A stretch of DNA of 64,000 nt, from contig CM114273.1 in the NCBI GenBank assembly GCA_050084515.1, positions 29,946,001-30,010,000 of the forward strand, read 5' to 3'. A program made the translations under genes and the position numbers. Numbering within the stretch: position 1 is the first letter of the stretch; each line of letters begins with the position of its first letter. The notes under the pieces were generated by a model. That model saw only the letters and a program-made list of their open reading frames with translations. It ran no database searches and was not told where the DNA came from. The DNA comes from Blasia pusilla (Eukaryota; Marchantiophyta; Marchantiopsida; Blasiales). This document shows positions 21,864 to 38,800 of this stretch, piece after piece.

Positions 21864-24800
21864 TTGCAACCTAGTTTAGCTAGCTGTTTGAGTTTAAAGA
21901 AAAAAACCTTACCACATGTCCATATCTTAATAATTTTGGGATATGAGGAAAAACCACATATCACTTCTAATTATGATGATATTATCTTAGCTAACACTCC
22001 TAATCCAATCATGCATCCAAGACTTTATTCTACAATGGCTAATTGCATGCTTCATAGTCTATGTGGATAATTAAATCCAAATACCTCATGTATGGATATG
22101 GAAATAAAAAAATGTACAAAAGGCTATGAATTACAACCGTGAATTTAGAGAATGTAGATAGTTACCCAATCTATTGAAGATACTTAAGCTATTACTTCAT
22201 GTATGAACTCTCAAGCTAAAGTTCCCGTAGTATACATATTTCTTTATTTATTTTTCTTTTAGATATCTTCGATCTCTTCTAATATTGTGTTCTTTGTTAT
22301 ATATGCTAGATCGGATGATAGAAAGAAGATGACGTACGGCGAAAAATATTGGGATAATCGACGGGTCGTGCCTTATAATCCTTTATTATGTATCATTTTT
22401 TAGTGTCATATGAATTTCGAGATCATAAAAAATATCTCATTGGTCAAATACTTATATAAAGACATATATAAGGGATATGATGTAGTATCATTTAAGGTCT
22501 CAATAGATATGGATACCTTCACAACAACAAAGGTCCTTTATGAGACTGATCTATATCTCGATGCAAGGTAATTTTTACGTGATTTGATTCTCTTTTGGAT
22601 TTTAATTGATTATTTTTTCAATTACATGACATATACCAAAGTCTATAAAGTAAGTTTGAAATTCCTTGAATTGTATTTAGGTGTATCTCTTCTTCGGAGG
22701 AATGCTAGCACATCTTTTTGTTTTATTTACTTGTCAAGCAACCAAATGTTATGAGATTTGGTATTCATCTACTAGAGATATAAATGATTTACTTCAATGA
22801 TGATAATATGGTTGAGGATTTTATACAAAGAAACAGGGAGACCACCCTAAGTCAATGGGTTATCATTAATAAACTCGATCATACGGTTCGAGAATATTTA
22901 TATCGTGACTTTCTTTAGTATTATTCGTGGAGTAAAAAAGAATATGTTTGATTGAAGAAGAAATAGTTACGATCATCCTATTGGTCGTTTATACCTCACT
23001 CATCCAAGTAAACGCTACATGTTGTATTATGCCTATATAACCATTAGTTTAATTTGGATTCAATTTTACATCTTACTTTCAAAATATTAGTGTCCGTAAA
23101 CGAGAAATTTTTGCATGATACTAAATAATCTAACCAAGTACATGTATTTCTATAGATGATGGAGAACATCATTTGTTGCGGTTAGTTCTCTATTATATTC
23201 AAGGCGCAACTTCATATGAACACTTGAGAAGTGTTCATGGAATTATATATTGAACTTTAAAGGAAGTTGCGATTCAATTGGGACTTCTTGGGGATGATAA
23301 TAGAGTATTCTCTTGCTTACAAGAAGCTATTGAGATTCGCACAAGTTCCCTACTATGTTGATTATTTATTGTTTAGGGTTCAGGGTACTAGCTTAGAATA
23401 CATTTATTTGACGTGTTGCATTATGGAATCAATTATTGGTTCCACTCATAGAGGATATCATATATGAATGATGGGAGGTAAGAAAAAGATACAATACTTC
23501 TTTTTATATTCTTTCTTTCCCTTTACCATCATATTTTTGGATTTATTTCGGATATATTGGATGCCCTTGCAGAAAACATACTTTTATAAATCTCCCATCT
23601 AATACTTCTACCATTAACCCTCCATTATTGGAAGTATAGTGTGATTTGCAAGATCAAGGAAAGAGATTGTCTTATTTTTTGCGCATGCCACAACCTCACA
23701 TCAAATCACCTCATTCGTAAACAATTTTGGGGGAGGAGGCACTTTTATATGATCGGAATGACTTATGTGAACAAGTTAGAAGTGGAGAGGCATCTTTGAA
23801 GGATGGAAAACGGATCATTTGGGATGTTATATAAGATTACATATGATGTTGTATCTTCTATAAAAAAATTTCATCGATGCCGAGGTGGAACAGGGAATAC
23901 CTTCTTATGCAGTATTCTCCTTGCAAGTGTAAGGATTGCAGGTGATATAGCCTTAACTATTGCATCATCTAGGATAGCTATATTATTCTTAGATGAAAGA
24001 TATACAACACACTAACACTTTAGGATTCCCATAAACATTGATAGAAGCTCCTCTTGCAACATGTTTGTGAATAGCGACCCAACACATATGATCCAAAAGG
24101 CAAAACTTGTCATATGGGATGAGGCACATATAACTCATCGTCATGCATTTGAGCTTTTGAATCATATTGTACAAGATATTATGGGTGTAATCTCTCATGA
24201 CCTAAAAGATATACTATTTGGGGGAAAGCTCATTATTTTTGGTGGTGACTTTTGGCAAGTTTTGTCCGTCATTCATCATGGGATGATATAAAATTATCCA
24301 AGCCACTTGGAAAAGATTTATGGTCCCATTTAGGGCGATGACGCTTATTGAAAACACGAGAGTTCAAAATTTTAAAGGGCATATGCATGTTCATCAATAA
24401 GCTTTTCTTGATTGATTATTGGAGGTTGGAGAGGATTATGCATCGTTACACACTTCTTTGGGAGACTAAACTGTCACACATTGTTGTTTGTAGTAAGAAT
24501 ATAAATAATCTTATTGAAATTATTCATGGGAATGATCTTCAAGGTTTCATGACATTAACTTTTTGAGACACATAACTATTTTTATATCCGAAAATAGAAA
24601 TGTTAATAACATAAATAGGAAATTCATGTCACAATTTTGTAGAGAGGTAATAATATGTACTGTGAATATTCTTACTCTTAACGATAATTTTTTAATTTCA
24701 TTTTCAAGTCATCAAATTTATAATATTTTTTTAGGGAAAGATTTTCTAAGAAGCGTGTGTTATATACAAGAGCATATTTGTCTTAGTGTTGATTGTGATC

Positions 24801-25170
24801 CAAATGAGTGAATGAGTTATATCTACCCAATATAATTCTTGAATACAGTCTTACATTGATGTTTGAAGATTTGTACACAAATTATGCATTTATGGAACAT
24901 GAATTGTTCAAAAGGACAAGCTAATGAAACTCGATTGATCATTTGTAGATTCATGCAACATGTTATTGATATTGAAATTATTACGAGGAAGAATATCGGA
25001 TTGAATTTTCACTCTACAGATCTTATTAATTGCTTATGGCGCAAGGTTTCCTTTTGATTTTTGAAAATTGTAATTCCGTATCCATATTGCTTTTGCCATG
25101 ACCATTAATAACTCACAAGGTCACACTGTGCAAAAGTTTGGAATTTACTAACCTTCGTCTTCTTTCCTTG
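21864..25170 (+). pseudogene. Helitron Rep-helicase relic
   Basis: Translation in changing frames gives the landmarks of a Helitron RepHel protein in order. LPHVHILIIL (HUH-type His pair at about 21913-21921) and HPRLYSTMANCMLHSLCG come first. Then RRVVPYNPLL and VKYLYKDIYKGYD lie at about 22350-22480. The PIF1-like helicase follows: CRGGTGNTFL (Walker A region, about 23880), VIWDEAHITHRHAFE (Walker B, about 24110), FGGDFWQVLSVI (about 24240), and FAMTINNSQGHTVQ (last helicase motif, about 25090). Such proteins move Helitrons by rolling-circle replication. Here dozens of stops and shifts make it a fossil. Neither the 5' TC nor a convincing 3' CTRR end was found. Confidence 0.85.
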
Positions 25171-25743
25171 TGATTGATTATAATGTTCGGGGAGATCCGG
25201 GGTTACGAGTAACCCCGATCGGCAAGTTTTGAGATTTATCGACTCCAGAAGCAGATTACCGGCAGGGTTTCTCGCCGAATGTGAGAGGATTCTGGCACGT
25301 GGTGGATATACATGTGTGACGCTGGAATAGAAATGGTTTCCGGCGCGAACTAACCGGAAAATATAGCAGGATGGGCAGGGCTGCGGGTTTTAGGCCGAGG
25401 AGAGATTTCAGGCGGACGAATTTTACTAAATCACTTCCCGGTAGCCGAAAATTTGATTCTTTAGTTTGATTGGCTAGTGTCATGGATGGCCTGAGTGCAT
25501 CGAGACGAAACAGGTAAATCGAGGCTGTTCATTTAAACATATGCTCTAACTGGACATCATGCGTTCCGTTTGATCTTGATCTGACGATTCTATGGGAAAG
25601 AACCCATACGGTGGGGCATGTTAGGGGCAAAGCAGCCGAGGCTTGGGTATGGAGATCCACAGCGGTGTTCAGATCTGCTCATTCTCGGATTCTATCATTC
25701 GGTTGCAACTTGCTTGTGTGCACTATTCAGATTTGTCTCTCGA

Positions 25744-25935
25744 AGCTACACACCCAGGGCCCCTCCGCTGCTGATTTTTGTTTCTACTTCTTTCCAAGCT
25801 ATGCGCCCAGGGCCCTCCGTTGCTGATTTTCATTTCTATCTGAGCTACGTCTAAAGCCCTCCGCTATTGCGTTTTATTTTTGTTCGAGCTACAGACCCTT
25901 CGCTACTGCTTTTCGTTTCCTACTGCTTTGTGCAC
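25744..25935. repeat. Degenerate tandem repeat, about four 45-53-bp units
   Basis: Each unit starts AGCTA and carries a CCC(T)CCG(C/T)T(G/A)(C/T)TG core followed by a T-rich tract (TTTTTGTTTCTA-like). Units begin at about 25744, 25797, 25843 and 25887. Divergence increases to the right. Confidence 0.7.
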
Positions 25936-26380
25936 ACGTAGCATATTGCTCTATCCAAGCTACACTTGCTCTCTCCGGAGTCTGGGAGTTTCACTTGCCT
26001 GCTTGCTTGTTTTTCAGTTGCTTTTAATTTATACGGGTGTGGGCTACGTGTTGTGCCCATCTAATACCGTGCTCATCTGGTGCTCAGCCAAGTCCCGTCA
26101 GTCCGAGCTTCAAGCTGCATGCCCTTCGTTGTATTGCTATGCATTTTGTTTCGAAGAGGTGCGGGCTCTTCAAATCCAAACGTAGAGTCATGAAGTTCAA
26201 GCCACGGGCCTTGCTTACTTTGTTTTAGCTCCGAGCTCGGGCTTGTCACAAAACTAGCCATTATTTTTTGCACATTTTTTATGTTGCAAGGCTCTGAAGA
26301 TCTCAGTGCCAATCGGAACTTTTATATGTTCGTTTTGCTCTTGGACTTGGAGTCTTGAACTCGGATCCGCACCACGATGT

Positions 26381-26427
26381 GCAAAGCAACCAAGGTTCAA
26401 TTCTATTGAACACCTTGGTTGCTTTGC
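26381..26427. repeat. Inverted repeat, 16-bp perfect arms
   Basis: Left arm GCAAAGCAACCAAGGT (26381-26396), right arm ACCTTGGTTGCTTTGC (26412-26427). A further TCAA/TTGA pairing lies in the 15-nt centre. Confidence 0.95.
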
Positions 26428-26760
26428 TTCAACCGCTTTTACTTCGCTCTGTATTGTCACACTACCGGTAGCAAATCTTTGGGGCATTCCACGAATTTTT
26501 TGGGGTGGATTTGGGGATTTGCTCGATGCATTGTAGTGCGCCCATCCCCCACCCAATCTCGTAGCCTCGGGATTTCATGTTTTGTTTATGAGTTTTCTTT
26601 GCCGCTGCTTTGCTAAGCCGCACTCTTTATCCAATGAGCCAACTCTTTTTATTAACTTTCCTTGCTGTTGGGTTTACTTTCAAGGTTTAGGTTCGAGAGG
26701 TTTACAAATTGTAGTCTAGATCAGTTTAGACATTGGGTAGGTAGTTTTTGAGAAGTGCAC

Positions 26761-28234
26761 ATGGCCAAGAGACACAATACAATGACTGCGTTCCTAGGTA
26801 AGGAATGCACAAATGATGGGCGTGATATTATCGCATTGTCTGGCTCATATGGTGATAAAGACGAGCATCCTCCATAAGGAAGCAGTGTAGCTATATCCGA
26901 AAAAGTTAGTGTAGTATGGAAGGATGTTTGGTATTCAATGTTTGATTGGATTGATTTTGAACCAATTTTTGGTAGAATATTTTGTAAAGTTTGTAGGAAG
27001 GGGAAGGAGAAGAGTGTCTTTGCAAGAGATAGAGCAATTAATTGCAAGGTTTCAGCCTTTACTGACCATGCAAAGTCCAACGAGCACATTAAGCTTGTAT
27101 GGGCTGCAAATGGGGGTAAGAAGTCGATGGCAAAGGCCATTTCCACAATCAACCAAACTTGCGAAGTTGCTTTGATGACATTGTTTAAGTGCGCATACTT
27201 CCTTGCAAAGGAGGCTATGCCATTTCTGTAAGTTGCTAACTCCCAACGAGTCATGAAGAGATGCAACAAGATTCGATGGTTATCTCGTTGGCAAGCTGTG
27301 ACCACATTGTGTGATTCGTTAGAATCATTATTGAAATACTTTAGAGATATTCCTCCTTCAAAGGACGATGGGAATGTTGTGAATTTATTCAACAGGCTGA
27401 GATCATTCCAAATGATCTATCAATTGTATTTTTTGGCTTATATTCTTTCCATGCTCGCAAATGTGAGTAAGATATTTCAGTACAAGTTTGTGGATGTTAG
27501 CACTATAGGGAGCATTGTCAATTCAGAAATAGCTAGGATTACCATGAATTTTGTCATGGAAACTCTTGACTTGAATGCTTCAACCTTCTCTAAAGATACA
27601 GGTTACCATTTACTTCCTGACTTTGGGCCACTTGGTGGTTATCTTCATCGTTTACAGTCTGAGATTAGGGGAACAAATTTCATAGTATAAATATGTCTCT
27701 GGATCAGACAGGAAAGGACTTGGAGGCTGCCTTGTTCTTTCAGAAAAGGTTTGCTGAAAGTGTGTGTGCAGCTTTGCACGAACGATTTCGAGATAACAAC
27801 CTCATTGGTTCAATGAGAATCCTCAATCCTCTACACATGCCTTCTCGGCAAATGGGATTGAATAGTTGGGGATGTAAAGATTTAGATGACAAGTGTGGTT
27901 TTTTCGGAGCTCAATTGCCATTGCGGGGTCAGTTGCAACCAGCTGTCATTAATTCTCCAATTATTAAGCAAGAGTTTCAGTCTTTCAAATTGATGGCTAC
28001 TACTGAGTGGTAGGATGGCAATTTCAGAGACTTGTGGGCTATGGTAAGTTGGAATCCCTCCTTGCAATGTAAGTTTTCCAATTTGTTGATTTTGGAAAAT
28101 GAAGCTAGAGTCCAATGTGTTATAGTACTGCCATATGTGAGAGGGCTTTTTCCATTCAAAATATGAGAAAGACTAAATCTCGTAATAGGTTGACCACCAA
28201 GTATTTGGATGCCGTCTTGAGGATTGCCTTATAA
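26761..28234 (+). pseudogene. hAT-type transposase relic with zinc finger
   Basis: The first ATG at 26761 opens MAKRHNTMTAFLGKE. A zinc-finger-like region lies at about 26980-27095 (FCKVCRKGKEK ... FTDHAKSNEHIKL). Next come RWLSRWQAVTTLCDSLESL (about 27280-27330) and a long open piece to 27690 containing FNRLRSFQMIYQLYFLAYIL. The end at about 28125-28234 reads CERAFSIQNMRKTKSRNRL then TTKYLDAVLRIAL, the classic hAT C-terminal dimerisation block. The layout resembles ZNF862-like hAT proteins. Stops at 26877-26879 and 27229-27231 and frameshifts after 27690 and 28013 make it non-functional. Terminal inverted repeats and the 8-bp target duplication were not found. Confidence 0.8.
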
Positions 28235-28402
28235 GGACCTTCCTCTGATTCTGAGGAGATATTGTATGAGTTTGTGGTATTGTGGAATAATTATGCTCAT
28301 TTTAGGTACTTGTTTGCAAATCCAGATAGATATATCTCTCCGAGTGAAGAAATGGAACCTTGAAATCCTCAGAGATTAGACTATCAGAGGAAGTAGGACC
28401 CT

Positions 28403-28442
28403 TCTTGAATACTTGGAGCCATGAGTCTCCAAGTATTCAAGA
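28403..28442. repeat. Inverted repeat, 16-bp arms
   Basis: Arms TCTTGAATACTTGGAG (28403-28418) and CTCCAAGTATTCAAGA (28427-28442) are exactly complementary with an 8-nt spacer. It lies just downstream of the hAT relic. Confidence 0.95.
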
Positions 28443-29227
28443 GGGGAAGGATCCTTGGCTCCCAATAGGTGGGAGTTTTGACAAATTCAACTCCTGCCAA
28501 GGATGACTATAAAATGATTTATGAGGTAGATAGGATTCTATGTAAGATAAAATGATTTAGGAGTTACCTCACAATGTTTTATGTAGAAAACAAATTATGT
28601 GCATATTAAGTTGAGGCATTTGGTAGGTGGACTCTGGATTTTGTATGTTTGGAATATGGAGAATAGAAGTAGTGACTTCATAATACTTTCTGGATGATTT
28701 CTGACATTCCGGTTTTTGGCCGGCTGCTAAAATTATGGCTGGAAATTGGAGGGGAAAAAAAAACCAGATATGAGTAGAAGAGGAAAAAGGGATTTTTGGA
28801 TTTTAATCCACTAATAAAATTTTTTCAGAAGTAAAAAGGTAAGTCTAAAATCTTCCAACTACGACTGGTACCTTTGAAAAAAATCCGATAGGATATTAGA
28901 TTTTCGAGTAGTAGTCCGATGATTTAAAAAAACTCCCCGAACCTTGATTGATTATATGTGGCATTATCTGAAGGAGGACAAAGGGGTTCAATTCATATTA
29001 TGATTAGCAATGACATACATTCAAATGAGAAAGGTGATTTCATCCAAAACCTAGTGACCGTATAAGGAGATTATCGCATAAAATAGATTTTTTAAATGAG
29101 ATGGAGACATCTTAGAATTCATGTGTTTTCACAATTCTCCTAAATTTTTGAAAGAAGCTCTTGAAAAGAACTCATGTACATGTCACTTTACCAGTAGAGA
29201 GCAATAATAACTCCCTATAGGAATGGT
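28443..29227. other. Intergenic, no gene seen
   Basis: AT-rich sequence between the hAT relic and a direct-repeat cluster. A PIF1-like or Helitron-like phrase may be present near 28960-29060 (GG(Q)RGSIHIMISNDIHSNEKG), but it is too short to assign. Confidence 0.4.
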
Positions 29228-29530
29228 TTATGATTTGGAAACTAGCTAGTGCCCGTGCAATGCACATATGAATAATTTTGAATTACCCATCCTAATTGTA
29301 CAATTCAATTCAAATGATCTTATTGATTTGGACAACGAATTACTCTAGTGATAAAAAAGGTAGGTGTCAAAGGAGAGATGATTTCATTTTCATGGTGAAG
29401 AAGCGCTCTCCAATAATAATATAATAGTTGGTGCTCATGCGATGCAAAGATTAAAAAAATTCCATAATTTTGAATTATCCATCCATAATGTACAATTGAA
29501 TTTGTATGATCCTGTTGGTTTAGAAAACCT
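29228..29530. repeat. Direct repeat pair, ~100-bp units
   Basis: Units at about 29243-29340 and 29423-29527 share (G)TGC(C/T)C(G/A)TGC(A/G)ATGCA, then AATTTTGAATTA(C/T)CCATCC and TGTACAATT(C/G)AATT. They look like two arms of an old short transposon or a tandem insertion of the same sequence. Confidence 0.65.
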
Positions 29531-29689
29531 AGGATCTTATTGCCAATGGCTAAGAAGGACATGTGTGATGAAAATGTAAGCCTGCGCTATGCACAACTTC
29601 AACTAAGCTCCTAAAGTGATAACTAGCTCTCAAAATTACTATCTATCATTGCGGCCCCTACATGTTCTCACTGTTCTTGCCTACGGCCA

Positions 29690-29915
29690 TCTAGAGTATC
29701 CACAAACTCTACACGTATGTATTAATTACTTTCTTTTCCCCACGTCACCCGTCTTGAAAGAAAGGGCCGTAGATTGATTGTTACAACACCTACAGGCTTT
29801 TTTGTTTTTTTTCCCTCGGTCATCTAGAGTATCCACATGTCCACTGCACTTACATGTTAATTACTTTCTTCTTTCTCCCCCCTCGGGTCTCAAAAGGAAA
29901 GGCCCAAGACTAGTC
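29690..29915. repeat. Direct repeat pair, ~93-bp units
   Basis: CATCTAGAGTATCCACA begins both units (about 29690 and 29821). Both continue into ATTAATTACTTTCTT- or TGTTAATTACTTTCTTC-like sequence and end in a GAAAGGCC-type block. The units differ by about a quarter of positions. Confidence 0.7.
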
Positions 29916-30984
29916 TCGAATTAATTTTGAATCCCATGAAAAAACACTCTCCCATAATAATAATAATATAAATAGAATGAATTAAAGTAGCTGCTTTAAT
30001 TCGGACCGACACGATGCGGTAGTCGCACGAGGGAGTGAGCGCCTAAAATTGGCGAGGCAAGCTGCGGATGACTTACTTGATTTCCATTTTCATGGAAGAA
30101 ATGCGCAGCGCAGAGACGCCCTCTTCACTTACAGCAGCGGCTACGCTAGGCTGCGCTTTTGTGGGATCGTGCCCAACAGTTTCTCCTTCCGATTTGCCCG
30201 ATCGCCGACCCTAAACGGGAAGGGAGGCAGCGGAGCAACCACCGGCTCCTTCACGAGGGACTTCTGCTGGACAGCCGGATTCTGTTTGGGAGAGACGGAG
30301 GCTGTCATTCCGTGTGGGAAGGCGAAGTTCGGATCTTACGGACATACATTTGGTGGCCGTCGTGGGGTGGATCCGAGGTCGGATCGATCGACACTGTTCT
30401 TTGCTCTGGCCTGGTAGGTCACCTGTGCTTTTTCGCCTGTGAGGTTGCCAGGGCTTCGAATGTTTCTTCGCCGTCGTGGGATGAGTTTGAATTGAATTAG
30501 ATGGAGTTCCGCGCTATGGAGTCGGCGCTCTTCGCTGTGGAGTTGATTGGATGAGACTTATTTGCTGTGTAGGGGAAGAGTGTGAGCTTGTGTTCTGAAA
30601 AGCTCTCGGCGTGTACGAGGCTCGGAGGTTGAGTTTATAATCTGTGGGGAAAGGTCTCAGATTATCACGTGCCTCTGAAGATTAGATTCTCTGCGTACTG
30701 TCGTCGATGGATTTTTGCCGCACTCTTTGGTCGGTGTTTGGAGTCGAGTTAATCTTGGGCTCAGTCGTGTCTGCCACGGTTCTATGTGTCATTTCCTCGT
30801 ATTAGACCGAAGGAACTGACTTGAAACTCGGAGATTTCGGTTGGATTAGAAGTGTTTGACAGTTTTCGTTTCTTTTGAGAACAGGCTTTGCTCTCGTTTT
30901 CGAAGGTGAGGGAAGGAGAAGGAGAAGGAGAAAGCGGGAGGGCTGGCGTCCCTTGGCAGCGGGGCCACTAAAGCCGGGCCCAGC
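29916..30984 (+). promoter_or_regulatory. Probable promoter and 5' UTR of PRMT1
   Basis: About 1 kb upstream of the PRMT1 start. GC content rises from about 30000. Open frames at 30049-30417 and 30159-30500 have no recognisable protein pattern. A possible 5' UTR intron end is TTTTGAGAACAG at about 30883. The transcription start cannot be fixed by eye. Confidence 0.5.
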
Positions 30985-34966
<3,982 letters not shown>

Positions 34967-35142
34967 TTCTGGTCCTAGCTGCTCAGAGTACTGAGCAACT
35001 TAGATTTGCTCAGTACTCTTCACCTTAGGATGCCTGCTGAGTAATCAGGATAAAAAATACGGGAGCACCTATTTTTCTGGTGTTCACTTTGTGGTTTGGG
35101 GTCAACCTGTTCAGGAGTTCAAGCAAGGAAATGGTTAATAAA
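34967..35142 (+). other. PRMT1 3' UTR with hairpin and poly(A) signal
   Basis: A 14-bp perfect inverted repeat (AGAGTACTGAGCAA at 34985-34998, TTGCTCAGTACTCT at 35006-35019) starts 18 bases after the stop codon. AATAAA is at 35137-35142. The hairpin would be part of the mature mRNA. Confidence 0.6.
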
Positions 35143-35879
35143 ACTTCAGTTAGCCATTCTTCCACGTCAGTTGTCTATGTCTACTACTGCCTCCTCCAGT
35201 CATGTCCTTTGTTCATGGAGCTACTATTCGATGCAGTTGTCCCTCCTCTGAGGGGGCTTACTTTCTCTAATAGTGTTTTTATTTATCTGGTACTCAGGTC
35301 TGTCTTTTTGTTGCATGATTTCCCATAATCCGAAATTGGAGCAGTGGAAAAGCTCCCCTTGAGTATTTTCTTTACCAGGGAATAGATGAGAATTTTGAGA
35401 GAATTTCGAAAAAGAAGATACTAGTTGGGAGTGCTATGCCTGCAGCTAAGATTGTGTACAGGTATTGCCCCACGGACACGGCCGCGCCAGCCCCAGGCCA
35501 TGGATGAAGGTGATATCTGAGAAGTCACCTCCAGAGAAGGTGTTGCACACTATGGTTAGAGTCTTCGAACCAAAGGTGCAATTCATAAGGTCAGTTAATC
35601 ATTCAGTTAATCATTCAGTCTAGAATTCTCCTATCCTGGTAGAGAGGAGGTGAAGGATGCAGAAACTCAATGAATTGTGGCCTTTATGTCCATTCCCCCC
35701 CTCTATGGTGTCTCTCTCCTTCTACCATGTGAGGCCAGGGTCTAAGATGGGTGGACAAAACTCTTTCTTCCGTTTTATCGTGGATGGGACATGGATTGAT
35801 GAGAACTCCATGACCCCAAAATCGTTAGAGAAGATTTATGTGGTTTATTCCTTTGGACAGAGTTTTGGAAAGGACAGAC
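35143..35879. other. Intergenic with a short unrecognised reading frame
   Basis: At about 35390-35600 a readable stretch in broken frames gives IDENFERISKKKILVGSAM and later WMKVISEKSPPEKVLHTMV. This looks protein-like but matches nothing I know. It may be an exon or gene fragment. Confidence 0.35.
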
Positions 35880-38800
35880 TATCTCCTAACTTTTTATCTC
35901 ACTCAAATTGAAAATTTATAATTGATATTTTAAAAAATATATAATATTCCAAATTCTCCCTTCCTCTCAAGTGCGTCAATTTTTTTCACCTTAAGGGATG
36001 GCAAAAGTACATCTTAAGGGGCCTTCCATTTTAATAGTGAATTCACTTATTATAAATTGATTTCAACCTTACTTTATGGGCTTGATATTATGAATCCTCT
36101 TCATGTTCAAAATGTAAAACAGTGGAGCTTCCTACATTATCATTGTTGGGATTGAAAGTCCATATATCCCATATTTTCTTAAAAACATGTCTTGATACAA
36201 AAACATTGAAACTTGGTTTTCATGGAAGATTCCGAGCCCCAATTGTGTATTTCAAAATCATTTGCATCCATTCACAGAAAAACCCAAAAAGTCTTCCTCA
36301 CCAAAAGATCCAATATAATAATTTCATATCCCAAAGGAAATCGATTTAGGGTACTCAAAGCCACCCCCCTTTCTGATAACCCTAAATTCAGTAAGTGTCC
36401 TCTAGCATAGCCCTAACCTTTTTGATTTTATTTTACAAAGGTCTATTTTAATTTATAGAAGTGTCACATATATTTTTTTTTCCTCATCCCTGTCCCACGA
36501 GGAGTGGCTGAACGGGCCTCAACAAGTTTGCAACTTTGGTTGGTGGGGAGGACTTATAAAGTTTCTTCATGAATGGAAGCAAATGATTTGGAAAGAAACA
36601 ATTTGGGCTAGAATTCTGGCATGAAAATCAACTCATTTATTTTGGGCTGAATTTTCAAGACACGTTTTTAAGAAAGTGTGGGATTCTTGGTCCAAGTATG
36701 CTAATATATTATTAGTGGGAAGGGCTGTTAAAAAGACAAGGTTATGGGGTTATATCTCAATTCAAGAATTACTTGGGCCAAATATCACAAATTGAATTGA
36801 TTCGTAAAATATCACTTCATTTAACATATTATTCAAGTGACGGGATGGGGTCTTCTCTCATAGAGATTTTTTTTTATTTTGGTCGTCTCTCACCGACTAA
36901 TTGTCTTAATTGAAACGTTGGGATTAGTGTGTTGCCAAGTCCCCAAGGATTGAACAATAATTGTGGGGTCGTTTCCAACTCGCCTTTCTAACCCATCCCA
37001 TTGACTTGAGTGACCTAAACGTACAACTTTTAATCAACTTAAAGTTTGCCTTTCTTAGTTTTTGTTTGTTTTTTTATTGAAGTGGAATCTTTTCATCCGT
37101 GCGGCTTGATGTATATAAAAATATTCCTTTTCTTGGCATTATTCCAGGTTTTAGTAGGAGAGCGTCCATAACAATTTTCTCGATCATGAGGAAGGGAAAG
37201 TAGTGGAGGACTTGAAAAAGAGAGCCTAATTAAATGTTTTGAAAAGATAACATATAAAAATGAGGGAGAAGTTATATAGGAACCTCTTGATTTAGTGGTA
37301 GTATTTTGAGGGAATATATAAATAAGATAAGAAAGAAATACCACTTGTGATAGTATGGTAGCTAGATGCTACATCAACAAATTTCATGGCACTCCCTAGA
37401 ATTTTAGTGAGGAATGGTGGATTGTGTCCTAGTCTTATTTTAAATCTTTGAAATATTCACAACACCATATTACATTTCTCACACTCTAAAATTTCAAGAT
37501 TTGAAGATATATTAAGGCTTTTGGTTTCCTAATTTGAAAGGTCAAGGATATTGTGAATGGATAATAAATTATTGAAATTGCTAAAAGAAAAAAAATTATA
37601 GCTTATTATTTCTCATTTGGTTTTAAGAATAAAAAGGATAATGTTACCATTTCTTGTGGTGGGGTGCAGATTTCTCTCCTTTGCCTCATGTTGTGGAGGA
37701 GTGAACCCAAACGAAGATATGGAGATGGAGAGGAGGGGAGGCGGCATGGAGCGAAAGGACTCAAGAGGGTGGTATGGAGTTATTTTGGGACTTATTAGGA
37801 TCGTGAAATGTCAAAACTATCATGATCACCCCGAGATTCCATTTGTTTTGTTCTATGCCTTTAGCCCTGTAATAAAGTTTTATTGTGTGTTATTTGAATT
37901 TAAATCATATGAGCATTTGATGTATGATTATCCATGTAACTTTCCTCTCCTTTCATCTACTTCACATTACCCTCCATCCCTCGTGGTCCCCCCTTCCTCG
38001 ATAGACGAATATATGGTATGTCCTCTTTTGTTCCCTTAAGCTTTTCATTTGTTTCGACTCCACATAAATATTTCAAAACATTCTTTTGAGCCTTTCTCTT
38101 TAAAGTGCATTTTTGGGTCTTTGTTTAATCTATAGGCTGCGCACATCCCATAATTCTTCCAACATGTCTCCTTCTCCATTATAATTATCTATGGGGAGGT
38201 TTGTTAGTGCTTGAGGGTTTCTAAGTCGAGGAGTTTAACTTTATGGTAAGTAAAGTTAAGGTGGATCATTATCATGGATGGAAGAAACTTGATCTCCATA
38301 ATTGCTAGTCTCAAAGGGGAATTGTCGAGGGGAAGGTGTGCAAGATTTTGGTATGGGCTATCTTTTGGGTACGATGGAGGGGGTGATGTTTCTCTCGAGG
38401 GGAGTTTTACCCATGCATCTATCTTCACACGGTGTCATGTGTTTAGGGAAATGGGGTTCTCTAGTTGTGATAGTAAACACCCTCATTGTTCCAGCTGATT
38501 CATATGTTCGAGAGTTTGAAACCACATAATAACTTAAAATCATGATAGATTTGGGTGAGTGATCGTTCTAGCTATTCATAGATGCTCTCTCGTGATTTTT
38601 GCAATACGACCCCCTCTCCAATGATGGAAGTGGTTGAGATCTACTCTTCGTCATATTATGGGTCTCTTTAGGATATATTTTCCACAATATCCTCACGCAC
38701 TTTCCTTCTTCCCCTTCTAGGATCGAATTTGATTGTATAAACTGAATCTCATAATATCTACTACTTCTCCTTCTTCATAGGTGTTTTCGAAAATTTCCCA

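Larger units (their letters stand above)
25171..26760. other. Intergenic, moderately GC-rich, no gene recognised
   Basis: Short open frames exist on both strands but none is recognisable. The region carries a small palindrome at 25198-25217 (CGGGGTTAC GA GTAACCCCG), a degenerate tandem repeat at 25744-25935 and an inverted repeat at 26381-26427. It could include flanking parts of the hAT element that follows. Confidence 0.5.

Noticed and set aside
25198-25217. Helitron 3' terminal hairpin
   Set aside because: The palindrome CGGGGTTAC/GTAACCCCG is near the end of the helicase, but no CTRR end follows within the expected distance.
30049-30500. A gene upstream of PRMT1
   Set aside because: Two overlapping frames of about 115-120 codons with no domain pattern in GC-rich promoter-like sequence; more likely chance frames in the 5' region.
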